Shown: piece after piece, positions 50,862 to 60,699 of the stretch | How positions within the stretch are numbered: the first letter of the stretch is position 1 | Layout of the letters: each line of letters begins with the position of its first letter | Assembly: GCF_001723175.1 (NCBI RefSeq) | Contig: NC_064651.1 | Span: 3,162,001-3,226,000, forward strand | Origin: Penicillium oxalicum | Taxonomy: Eukaryota; Ascomycota; Eurotiomycetes; Eurotiales; Aspergillaceae | Length of the DNA: 64,000 nucleotides | Direction of reading: 5' to 3' | Notes under the pieces: model-generated | Database searches by the model: none | What the model saw: only the letters and a program-made list of their open reading frames with translations | What the model was told of the DNA's origin: nothing | Translations under genes and position numbers: made by a program

Positions 50862-51758
50862 GGACGGGGCTGATTCGACGGACTAAATGACATAAAACCG
50901 CGAATGCTGGGTGTCAAAAGCATGCAATGAAATGAAATCACATATTCGAGTTGAAACTCCAAGTGCAACCCTCCTGCCTGCCGGGGAACAGCGCAAGTGA
51001 GTGTATTGCTCTCTCCTCCTTCAGAGCTCAACGTTCTTGACGGAGGTGATGGGGTGGCCAGACCTATCAGAGAGACAGCAGCTTTCACGCGATGATCAGG
51101 AATATGTCTCAACTTTGAACCAATGTCCGAATTGAGCGGAATACGACCACTGCCGACGTATTGCCTCGACCTGCTTTGATACAATGCATGGAAATCTCGT
51201 AACCCTCAAATGAAAGGGCCATCGATCTACAATTTAAAATGCGCTATGCGACTTGAGCTTACGCTGGTTCTTCAAAGTCAGCTACAAGAAAGCCTGTTCT
51301 GCAAGTAGTGCCATGACCCGCGGACTTCCATCTGATTTACCCAATCATGTAAGAGAGAGATATATAGAGGGAAAGCTTGATTTGCTCTGGACTCAAAAAG
51401 TGAAAAAAGGCGCTGATATCGTCATCTGCCAGGAGCACATGGAAAGTGCCATTCCTAGACGAAGGTATCCAGCAGGTCTGTGCATACTCTCCGGGAGTTT
51501 CCAACACAAGGAAAAAGGCAATATAAAAGACTTCCAAATATTCGACCGTCCTGTTGTTAGAGGCCTTGTCACTTCGATTCCACCACCCCGCAGTGTCTGC
51601 GAATGCAAGTCCTCGATACACACACCCCAGAGCTTCGAACAATTATTCAAGTCTGCTCTCTCAAAATTGGCACCCACGTTCCAGTGAGTACTTTTAAGCC
51701 CCTTTTTCTCCTGTACCATGTTTAAATCCTAGATTTCCAGCCTGCTGTCCCATCCACC
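50862..51758. other. Intergenic region, no gene supported
   Basis: 0.9 kb. An open frame at 51253-51687 (+, 144 codons) has no family motif and no plausible upstream promoter signature, so I did not call it. Confidence 0.5.
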
Positions 51759-52594
51759 ATGCCTGGAGAGCACCGCATCCTGGCGCTTGTCTTTCATGAA
51801 TTCGAAGCCGTGGAGCTATTCGGTCCCCTGGGAGCTACCTATCGTTCCAAGAAGTGACTATTACGCTTTAGACTTGGTCAATGTGCACAACCTGCCCTCT
51901 CCACAAGGCATTGAATTTTCTATCAAAAATGGAATTGGAATCATGCCCACTATGACCCTTACCGAAGCTTTAAAAGACACCAAGCCTTTCAATACACTCT
52001 TCATCCCCGGAGGTTTGTCAATCATGCATCTTCTCAAGGACCCTATGCTGGTGGATAAGATTTCGATCCTTGTCGATCGTGCACCGCGAGTCTTTACAGT
52101 CGGCGCCGGGTCTCTGATGTTGGCCGCGACGGGCCGTCTCGATGATTATGCGGCAACCTGCGACAGACAGTTATTTGACGAAGCGATTAAAAGATGCAAG
52201 TCTCATGCCCTTGTCTCGTTTCTTTCATTTAATCTGGGGGCTGACATTGAAAATTGAAGACCCCGGTGTGGATTGGGTTAAAGGGCATCAATTTATGGAA
52301 GATCGGAAATTCCTCACAGCATACGGCAAGGCCGCAGGAATTGCGGGTGGCCTTGCGTTTCTTGCACAGACTTACATCGCGCCGAAGGATCGATTTCACC
52401 CTGGCTACACCAAAATATACGATGGGGTCCCTTGCATGGGGCACTTTGATTGCACAACAGCAATGAGTCATGCTCAGCGTACTGCTCGAGAGATAGAGTA
52501 CATTTGGGACAATGATTCATGGAAAGATCCTTCGCAGACACGTCTGACAATTGAAGCAACTCCGATGATCTTTCCGGGGGTTTCTTCAGATTGA
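51759..52594 (+). pseudogene. DJ-1/PfpI-family protein, frameshifted, nucleophile cysteine missing
   Basis: Similar to fungal DJ-1/PfpI (ThiJ) proteins. The start at 51759 reads MPGEHRILALVFHEFEAVELFGPLGA, then the frame stops at 51855-51857. The conserved sequence resumes one frame over at DYYALDLVNVHNLPSPQG. It continues through NTLFIPGGLSIMHLL and the nucleophile-elbow region VFTVGAGSLMLAATGRLD, where the usual Cys is Gly. After FDEAIKR a second break, probably an intron near 52200-52259, leads to DPGVDWVKGHQFMEDRKFL in another frame. No donor/acceptor pair there keeps frame, so a second indel is likely. The stop is at 52592-52594. Two frame problems plus loss of the catalytic Cys favour a pseudogene, though a catalytically dead homolog with sequence errors is possible. 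Confidence 0.7.
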
Positions 52595-53219
52595 GGACCT
52601 GGAATTCGCACCTGCTTTCCAACTATCTGAGTTTCGTGGTAAGTGCTGCGTGATAACCACATGTGCTGTGGAAGAATGTCTTAAATCTATTTTCGGTAAT
52701 TCAGTCTTCATCGTGCCGTGTAGTATCTACAGATCTGTTCTTCATTAGTTGAATTTGACATAATGAATGCAATTCCCTTTATCAGCCTTGCCCTGGAACA
52801 GTTAACAGACTCAGTATACCTCCGTCGTGGCCAACTATCCGCTCTACGGTTGTCCGTTTTTTCACTGCATCGACTCTGACTTTTTTTCGGGTAGTACGTA
52901 GCTGTCTCTGCGATTTCATGAGATTGAGTATTGAATGGCATCTACACTCGGTCATTCAGATAGGGTGTTTTCTCTTCCTAGCAGCAGTCGGAATATTTAC
53001 GCTAAATATTGTTTCTAGTTTTGATTTCTGCAGACTGCTCAACAATGACCCGTGTGTCTCTACACCTGGAAGTTAAAAGGGTTCCCTGGGACCAAACTCA
53101 TTGGGAAAGACGTTATGAAGCAAAAACAAGCCGAGGCGCTCACAAATGCCGCATGTCCAGCCAAAAATATACATTCTCGCGCTCACTCCTAGCTAGAGGC
53201 CTCTTCCGCATGTCATTCA
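52595..53219. other. Convergent intergenic region, no gene seen
   Basis: 0.6 kb between the DJ-1 pseudogene and the Arb2-domain gene, AT-richer than its flanks. No feature is recognised. Confidence 0.5.
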
Positions 53220-54627
53220 TTATGATCCCTTGACTTCACTCGGCGCAGGCGACTTGGCCATAGAATCAGTCATCTGGCTTCCCTCATCACGGCTCGTCGT
53301 CTTTTCGAGCGCTTCAAGGGTTTGCTCATCAACGTCCTCCGGTTTAATTATGACTTGTTCCGCGTACTCTGGTCTCTCATAGAGCATATCAAGCCAGGTC
53401 AGCATATCTGGCCATGCACGTGGCATGATGCACTCAGTATTGAGCTCTTCCCCGGATGCATAGCAATTACATCCGTGTTGGCGGAATCCATTTTGGAACT
53501 GGCCCAGTGAACTCGAAGAAAGAACGTACGCACGGCCACGAGAGGCGAGAAATGCAGTAAAGGACTGGGGATCAGTCAAAGTGCTCATGTCGAGATCGAC
53601 CGCAGTGGATTGAAGTGGATTCCCAGGCAGATCCCAGAGATGTATGGCCTCCAAGTAGCCCCTAGAAAGTAAGAGTGTAAGACTGTGACTCCTTTTATTT
53701 TTGTCCATGTAAATGCCATGTAGAACAGAGTACTTGCAGTTTCTTTGGAGATACTCGAGTGCGTATTCTCCACCTTCAGAGAGGCCAATAATGTCGACGC
53801 ACTTCTTCGGATCTAGCCATGGTGAAATGACATGTTCGAAGGTGTACTGAATGTGCTCCCGCCAGTCTCTATTGCCGGGGATTTCGTTACGCCAGGATTT
53901 GGTTGCTGGTCCCCAGGGACCAACAGGTCGATCGGCTGCCTCCCAGGTACGCTGTGTAACTGCACGAGACGAGGCACAATGCCACAGAACTTGACCCGTG
54001 TTGGCAATCACCAAAGCTGTGGTCGATGTCTCCGCCGAGTCCCCTAAAACCCCCTTGGCGAAGTTGACGGCTGAGCCGAAGTTGATTCCATCTTCGCCAA
54101 CGGATCGATAGGCCCAGATACCAAGGTCCTGCACGGGTTCACCAAAGACGACAGTGACACGCGCGGCTTTTGGCATGTTTGAAGACACCAAGATCGGAAC
54201 ATGTGGCTCGTCGATCGGTGTCTCCAGGATGTGTGAGCAGTCCTTGAACGGAAGTCGGCAAAGTCGTAGGCCGAGATTTTGTAAACGTTGCGAGACGATC
54301 TGGCGAATACATTCTGAATAAAGTGAGAAGTGATCAAATCAGATACCGTCCCGAAAGAGCGTCTTATATTCTCTGTTTATTTACCATCCATTGCCTCTCG
54401 GTTCTTCACGTTGAAGCGATCATTTCGGTTGATCCTGGACTTGAACCCGCTTTCCGGGTCGGTTCTTTGGCGAATCTTGTCATCTTTGGTGATTGTGTAT
54501 CTGAGATTTAGAATGCTAAGTTGCGTTTGTCTATGGGTGTGTCTTCAGGATATACTCACCCGAGCTTCTCCAAGTCAGCTGGAAAGTGAGGGTCAGCCGG
54601 CAGATCGCTGTTGCGATAGACATACAT
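53220..54627 (-). CDS. Arb2-domain protein
   Basis: Fungal Arb2-domain protein (the domain of the S. pombe argonaute-binding protein Arb2, also found at the C-terminus of some class II histone deacetylases). Exons on the minus strand: 54560-54627 (MYVYRNSDLPADPHFPADLEKLG), 54385-54500 (YTITKDDKIRQRTDPESGF) and 54313 downward (CIRQIVSQRLQNLGL). The fold is alpha/beta-hydrolase-like: DIIGLSEGG contains a GxSxG-like elbow. A likely 72-bp intron (53662-53733) is in frame, so the length is 401 or 425 residues. In 53622-53661 the flanking frame reads GYLEAIHLWDLPG while the adjacent frame reads TWRPYISGICLG, which looks more family-like. This suggests two compensating one-base changes. NPLQSTAVDLDMSTLTDP and QHGCNCYASGEELN follow. 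The role in RNA silencing is inferred only from the domain. Confidence 0.8.
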
Positions 54628-55155
54628 CTTGTATGAACTTTGACGTGATGAAGGCTAGAGTCGAGGGAGCTGCAACTGAGGAGTTGAAGACAGCTCGCAG
54701 TTGATGGACGCCTATGGGACTGAGAGAGGGATCTGTCTGATACACTGAAAGAGAAGAGAAAGAAGAGAGGGAGAGGGGAGAGAGATAGGAGACTGAGACC
54801 GAGCCAAAAAAAAATGGTAAATAGGCAAGGAAATGCCTCTTGATGGAGAAAGAGAATGGGAATTGGCATATTTTGGCTTCCGCTTGGGGAGAAGTACCAG
54901 CCTTGCTCCTATTTAGTGGATGCCAGACCACCCGGAATTTTTGGAATATGCCGCCCAGTGCATGTGGTGGTCACAGACCTCAGAGATATGAAATAAAAAG
55001 GTCGAATGAAGTGAAAACCAACAGCCGTTCATGGTATGTGGATAATATACAGGCTTCGCAATGAAGCAAAAGATGTGAGAATGTGGTCTCTCATCCAAAA
55101 CAAAAGAAAATTCGCTCTTTTATCACATCGAAAAATAATCATCTCCCAAATATCT
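54628..55155. promoter_or_regulatory. Promoter region of the Arb2-domain gene
   Basis: 0.53 kb between the Arb2 start and the uS14m stop, both on the minus strand. A purine-rich tract at 54718-54815 (CT-rich on the minus strand) is a typical fungal core promoter or 5' UTR for the Arb2 gene. Confidence 0.5.
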
Positions 55156-55702
55156 TTACCAGCTCGCCTTCTTGACACCGGGAAGCTCACCCGCAAGAGC
55201 TTGCATACGGAATTGGAACTGGACAGGAGGGGAAAGAAGCACAGAGTTAGCGACTGCTATCCAGACAACCTTCATTTGCGAGCCTGTACTTACTCGGTTG
55301 AGTCTGAAATCCCGGAACACACTTCGCGCGGTGCCTGACGCCACACAGCGGTTCTTGATCTGGGTTGGGCGCGTGTAGCAGTGCATCTGGGAGAGTTGGA
55401 GCTGCGCCTGGGCACGGGTCCGTTGGGGGAGGCTTGTATTGCGGATGATATAGCGGAGCGCTTGTCTATATAGATCGGTCAGTCAGCCATCAACCCGTCT
55501 CATTTCACTCCGGATAGCATGCTCTGTCGAAGCTTTGTCGAAGCAGCGATCAATTCCTCATCACAGTGCTGGGAAGGGCGTACCGTTCAGGCTCCATCTG
55601 CGCAAAGGCGTTGCGCTTGTTGTGGTCGCGAATCAGGCGAGTGTTAACAAACCCAGAGAGGTCTAGCCTCTTGGGGTGGAACATAGAAGTAGCTTTGGAC
55701 AT
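55156..55702 (-). CDS. MRP2: Mitochondrial ribosomal protein uS14m (Mrp2)
   Basis: Small-subunit protein of the mitochondrial ribosome. Three exons on the minus strand, 55584-55702, 55294-55465 and 55156-55218, encode 117 residues. Key family sequence: the N-terminal part LIRDHNKRNAFAQMEPERQALRY (across the first intron), NTSLPQRTRAQAQLQL, then CYTRPTQIKNRCVASGTARS, the uS14 signature, and FRDFRLNR-FQFRMQALAGELPGVKKASW across the second intron. None of the exons forms a long open frame, so it is easily missed. It is divergent from trehalose synthase, with 736 bp between starts. Confidence 0.95.
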
Positions 55703-56438
55703 CTTGTCAATTCCGAGGGTGTAGACGACGATGTTTTACGACTCGGCGGAGACTCGTAGAACGCGGCGGAGGTGTCGGCGAAAACGATGCGCCTCCCGAT
55801 TGGGTTTAGCGCGACCCATGACCCGGATCTTCACTTGGTGAGTTTGACCCACCCAAAGTATTCCACCCACATCGTCAAGTACTCAGCAATGGGCAAGTCT
55901 TGTGTCCGGTACAACAGCGTCTTGAACGCCTTGAGAGGCTGTTTGAGAATGAGATCAAGAATTGACCCTGCACCTAACTCTTTCCTTCATGCACAGATGT
56001 AGTCAATAGAGAACCCTAGCTCCGAGAGATATTTTCGCCGAGTCAGCATCCGTCAAATGTACCAAGTGTGTAATTGTACCGGGTCGACAAGCTCTCTCGA
56101 TCTCATGATGATAAAACCTTCTTGGATCAAGCCCAGAGGTAATGATCAAATGTTACTGATCCGCTCACATGCAAAAACCACGACTCAACTGACGCATGCA
56201 TACTATTTTCCACTCGGCAAATGCACTTAGTGGTGTACCTCGATGAATGAACGTGTGAGTGGTTGAGGCCTGCCATGGATGAGATGAAAGCGGTTTGACG
56301 TCATGAGCAAGTCACGTTTTGGCTCTCAATCACAACACATGAAGGCGTATATGAAAGAATACTAAGCTCAAGAACTAGGCAGGTATCGGCAGAACTTTGA
56401 TGCGACTGGGTCCAAAGCAGATCTCATGAGTTAGCATC
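55703..56438. promoter_or_regulatory. Divergent promoter, uS14m / trehalose synthase
   Basis: 736 bp, no gene seen. No clear stress-response element was confirmed by eye. Confidence 0.5.
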
Positions 56439-58851
56439 ATGGCGCTAGATGCTTCCAAGTTCGATCGTCAGCCATCGGCTACGCTTCAGCGGCGATTATC
56501 AGAGCAATATAGTCGATTCGCCTGGACAGCACCACCATCAGAGGTAAGATTTGATGGGCTATCCCAGATATTACCAGACACGTGTTGCTGAACACTGAAA
56601 AGTCAATCTACGCAGGTATCACCATCTCAATCTCAGAGCAGCGTGGATCCACAATCGCCGTAGCCATTCGTGATGCTACGTATCTACTAGATTTCATTGA
56701 AAAGAAATACGGACCGGGGGAGCAGCAGCCATGTTCCGAGGAGGCAGTAGAGTTTGTCATTTCACAACTGCGACGTTATGCGGAGAAACACCTGGAGAAG
56801 GTTCTCGGCATTGCCATGCACAAGCAGGTGGCTGGTCTTTGTCCGAAATTATGCTCCCGTCTCTGGGCAGAGTTGGATATCTTACCCCTGGTCTTGCCTG
56901 GTCTCAGCTTACTAGGCCGATTTGCTTCGAACGGACGAGGTCAGTCGCGACCATGGGAAATGAAGGACATCGATGAGCAGGCAGATTCAATGGCAAGAAA
57001 ATGTGTCCGGTTGGTTGAGCTCTTCATGCGCAAGGAAGCACGGGTCAAGGAGAAAGCAAGAAAGCTAAGACTTGCCACTTTTCAGGCTTTTTGGACCCGA
57101 GAACTGTCCTCTATTGCAGGTAGGAAACATGGGCGTGGTGGAAGTCGACACAGACTTTCACGTCCGTCTCACAAATCTGGGTGACTTCGAGAAGACAGTC
57201 TCTGCTGCAACTTGGAAGGCTTGCAATTACTTCGCCAAAGACCTCAAGAAGCGCGGTGTGAAGATTGCATTCTTCAGTGCAACCCCCCAAGGCGGAGGCG
57301 TGGCTCTAATGAGACATGCGCTCTTGCGGTTTTCACACTCTCTGGGAACAGACATCAAATGGTATTTCTGATTCCTCCCTTGCCCACTCACACATTCACT
57401 CACTTCTATCAATCGGCCAGTCCTTCAAATTGACAAGTTCTTTCCAGGTATGTTCCTCGACCACGGCCAGGCGTCTTCCGAGTCACGAAACGGAAGCACA
57501 ACATTCTGCAAGGCATCACACCACCGGAAGAGCGGCTGACTGGCGATGACATCAACTTGCTGGCCGCATGGATAGGAGATAATGCCAAACGATACTGGAC
57601 TATACCTGGAGGCCCACTCTGTGCTCCGGCGGACGGAGGGGCAGATGTTCTGATAATTGATGACCCTCAAATGCCAGGCCTCATCCCGATTGCTAAGAAG
57701 ATAGCGCCTCAACGACCAATCATCTTCCGCAGTCACATTCAAATTCGGAGCGATTTGGTAAACCAGCCAGGTACTTCACAAGCAGATGCATGGAAGGTCA
57801 TGTGGGAGAATGTCAAGCAGGCAGACTGTTTCATCGCACATCCGGTGAAGGCATTTGTACCGCGAGACGTACCGTCGGAAATGGTTGGCTATATGCCTGC
57901 AACGACTGATTGGTGAGTCACATCGTTGATGACTGTCCTCGGGAAGCACATCATTGACATATCGTAGGTTGGATGGACTCAATAAACACATGAGAGATTG
58001 GGACATTGCACACTATGGTCGTTTGCTCAACGTAGCCTGCAAAAATGCCGATATGCCGCAGATCCATCATCCGGACGGTGAGAGGCCCCCCGGGGAAATT
58101 TGCAGGGTATGACGTGCTGACCACGTAGGAATCAGATCAGTACATTGTCCAGATCGCTCGCTTCGACCCTTCAAAGGGCATCCTCGACGTATTAGAGTCC
58201 TATCAAAAGTTCCATCACCGACTGACGCGTGAACGACCCGACCTGACCCCACCCAAACTTCTGATATGTGGCCATGGCTCGGTGGATGATCCCGACGGCG
58301 CTGTCATATACGACCAAGTTGTCAATCGAATTGAAACTCAGAGCCCACACCTTCGCAGCCTGGTGTGCGCGGTTCGTCTCCGACCATCAGATCAAGTTTT
58401 GAACGCCGTTCTTTCAAAAGCGACCATTGCGCTGCAACTGTCCACGCGGGAAGGATTCGAGGTCAAAGTTTCAGAGGCTGTTCATAAGGGTGTCCCAATC
58501 ATTGCTACGCGTGCTGGCGGTATCCCTCTGCAGGTCCAGGATGGTGTGAATGGGTTCCTCGTCGACGTGGGTGACACCGACGCGGTCGCACGGCATCTGT
58601 TCGATCTTTTGACCAACAAAGCGCTCTATCGACGCATTTCGGAATATGCTCAAAGCCATGTCTATGATGAAGTCAGCACGGTGGGCAATGCCTTGAGTTG
58701 GCTCTACCTTGCATCCAAGTTTACCAAAGACGGTGATGTGAAACCGAATGGGCAGTGGATCAACAATTTGGCATTTGCCGAGAGTGGCGTGCCCATTCCT
58801 CCAGATATGCCTCGACTGACTCGGGAAGTTGAGGTGGAGAAAATGGGATAA
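56439..58851 (+). CDS. Trehalose synthase/phosphorylase (Ccg-9 type, GT4), with apparent +1 frameshift
   Basis: Cytosolic GT4-family enzyme related to Neurospora CCG-9 and basidiomycete trehalose phosphorylases, acting on trehalose and alpha-glucose-1-phosphate. Exons: 56439-56543, 56603-57361, 57448-57912, 57968-58077, 58136-58851. Exon 2 needs one base removed at about 57120-57126, between TRELSSIAG and NMGVVEVDTDFHVRL; with this the total is 717 residues. Family marks: ISISEQRGSTIAVAIRDATY, FFSATPQGGGVALMRHAL, WYVPRPRPGVFRVTK across an intron, IFRSHIQIRSDLV, QYIVQIARFDPSKG and the E-x7-E motif REGFEVKVSEA. The C-terminus is GVPIPPDMPRLT. Introns at 56544, 57362, 57913 and 58078 all restore frame when the acceptors at 56602, 57447, 57967 and 58135 are used. 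The frameshift is probably sequence error, since conservation continues on both sides. Confidence 0.88.
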
Positions 58852-59129
58852 GCGTGGCGCGCGTCTTGATGAGGTCGATCGAAGAACAATTTGCAGCTTA
58901 TGAGCGTCACTCCACTCATTGTTGAGCACCATGAGTTCGTTTTCAAGCAATTTTTCTAACACCACAGGTACACCCTCATAAGTCGGACGGGGGGATATCA
59001 ACCACGGTTGACGACCGAAAAAAAAAACACATGAGACACGCATCGGGGGGGGTATCATTCAGTAAATCTCAAACGCTATCAAATCATAAAAGAGCTCAAG
59101 CACAGCCATATAAAGAAGCATGTCATCAC
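58852..59129. other. Convergent 3' gap
   Basis: 278 bp between trehalose synthase and dynactin p25, with an A run (59020-59028) and an 8-nt G run (59045-59052). Confidence 0.55.
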
Positions 59130-59833
59130 TCATGGCTTTCCAACGAGACGGTATCTCTCCCGTGCCATACCACCCTCTGCGCCTTCAACGCCGTAGCCCT
59201 CGCCCACTTCGCCAACGATTCGAGCAGGCCGCCCTCCTACCACACACCAGCTGGGCACGACCATTCCGGGCGGAACTACCGCGCCGTCCAGAATCACCGC
59301 GAAATCTTTAATGATCGCCATACTCCCCACTGTCGCACCTGCGCCGACATGGACGTGGTTCCCCAACGACGCGGCTTCGACCACCGCCGACTCTCCGACG
59401 AAGACGTGATCACCGATCTTGAGTGGATAATACGAGTGTACTCCGCGATGCAAGCGACTGGGTGGACGCAGCACTGCGCTTTTGGAAATATAGCTATAGC
59501 GACCCACGGTGATCGCGACGCTCGGAGCGTTGGAAGGGGGAGCCGGATTATTCGGGTCTGCAGAGGGAGCGGCGGAAGCCTGGCGAAAGAGATCGCCGCG
59601 AATCACAGCCTCGGCTTGAATCACAGTTTTTCCACCAAGAATGATATGTTGTGTCCCGTGGATTTGCGAGCGGCGCGAGATTTTGTTGCCCGTATCCTTG
59701 GGTCGTGTTAGTAGTGTTTTGACAAGGGGGTTAATGTGTTGACCGTCGGCAGGGACTGAGGGCTCCTTGGGTTTGCGACAAAACTTGTACATACAGTCTC
59801 AATATACTCGCTTTTCGCAGCTTTAGGTGGCAT
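59130..59833 (-). CDS. Dynactin p25 subunit (subunit 5)
   Basis: Pointed-end subunit of dynactin, the dynein adaptor; in Aspergillus p25 is needed for dynein to bind early endosomes. Exons on the minus strand: 59795-59833 (MPPKAAKSEYIET) and 59130-59696, giving 201 residues. The second exon starts DTGNKISRRSQIHGTQHIIL. The left-handed parallel beta-helix is seen as hexapeptide repeats: IILGGKTVIQAEAVIRGDL, ITVGRYSYISKSAVLRPP, LKIGDHVFVGESAVVEAA, VHVGAGATVGS and AVILDGAVVPPGMVVP. An insertion rich in Ala, Pro and Asn separates two of the turns. The upstream open frame through the intron is not used, because the spliced N-terminus matches the family. Confidence 0.92.
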
Positions 59834-60699
59834 TGTGTGGGACTCTTGTCGACTTTAGAGAGATGTGTTGTCGTCGCGGTGTTGATGGCCAGGTAGGGTG
59901 AAGGCGGTGTGGAATCTGGAGGCTTCAAGGGTAACTATCCATCTTCCGTCCAGCCACATCAACAGACAGTAGATGTTCTACCAGCGGCGCTTTCGACCAG
60001 GTAATATCTCGAGGCGCCCCCTATTTTACTAACCAGAGAAGATATGAAAATGAGAGACTGTGGAATCTTGTCAATGTGCGATGTGCGAAACTTGAAACAT
60101 TGTGGGAACATTCCTCGGGTTTCTAATGCAGGGCGGGCGTGCTCGCTCCCCAGTCAAATTCCCCCAGCTGTCGACGTCTATCTCAAGAGATATCTGGCGT
60201 CAAGTTGACGGCCTTTTTGAATGCATTCATAGATGTTAAACCAGGATCAAGGCTCCTTGAACTGTCAGTAGCAGTGCTTTATGTTCAATAATAAGAATGG
60301 ATCTTCTACATTGAGAATATCGATGAAAGTTTGTATCAAGGCTGACTTCTGTGTATGATTTTTGAAAGATTTGTCCTTGAATACTGCACGGTTACCAAGA
60401 GTAGTAATCTTGATGGGCTCACCACGTTGGGATGACTACAGCAACCCCTCTCTGGGTACCTACTGACTCGACTAGGGTTTGCGATGTGCACGCCACAAGG
60501 GTTCTAATGCAACGAGGTCCACTTTGGCTACAAACTGATATATTCTGGATAATCTCTGTGGATAACTGGGATTAAGTGAAATTCAAAGATAAAATAACAT
60601 TGGAACATTCAACATACAACATTATTTCGTACGATTCCAACCCAGCCGGCCAAATCCTCGGGGGGCAGAGTCTACGGCTTACAAATAAATCGATCCCTC
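59834..60699. other. Intergenic region, no gene seen
   Basis: 0.87 kb between the p25 start and the ppoC stop. The left part is the p25 promoter. AT-rich sequence near 60580-60620 may be ppoC 3' flank. Confidence 0.5.

Noticed and set aside
51253..51687. 144-codon plus-strand frame before the DJ-1 pseudogene
   Set aside because: No recognisable domain, no conserved start context, and an overlapping antisense frame; left uncalled.
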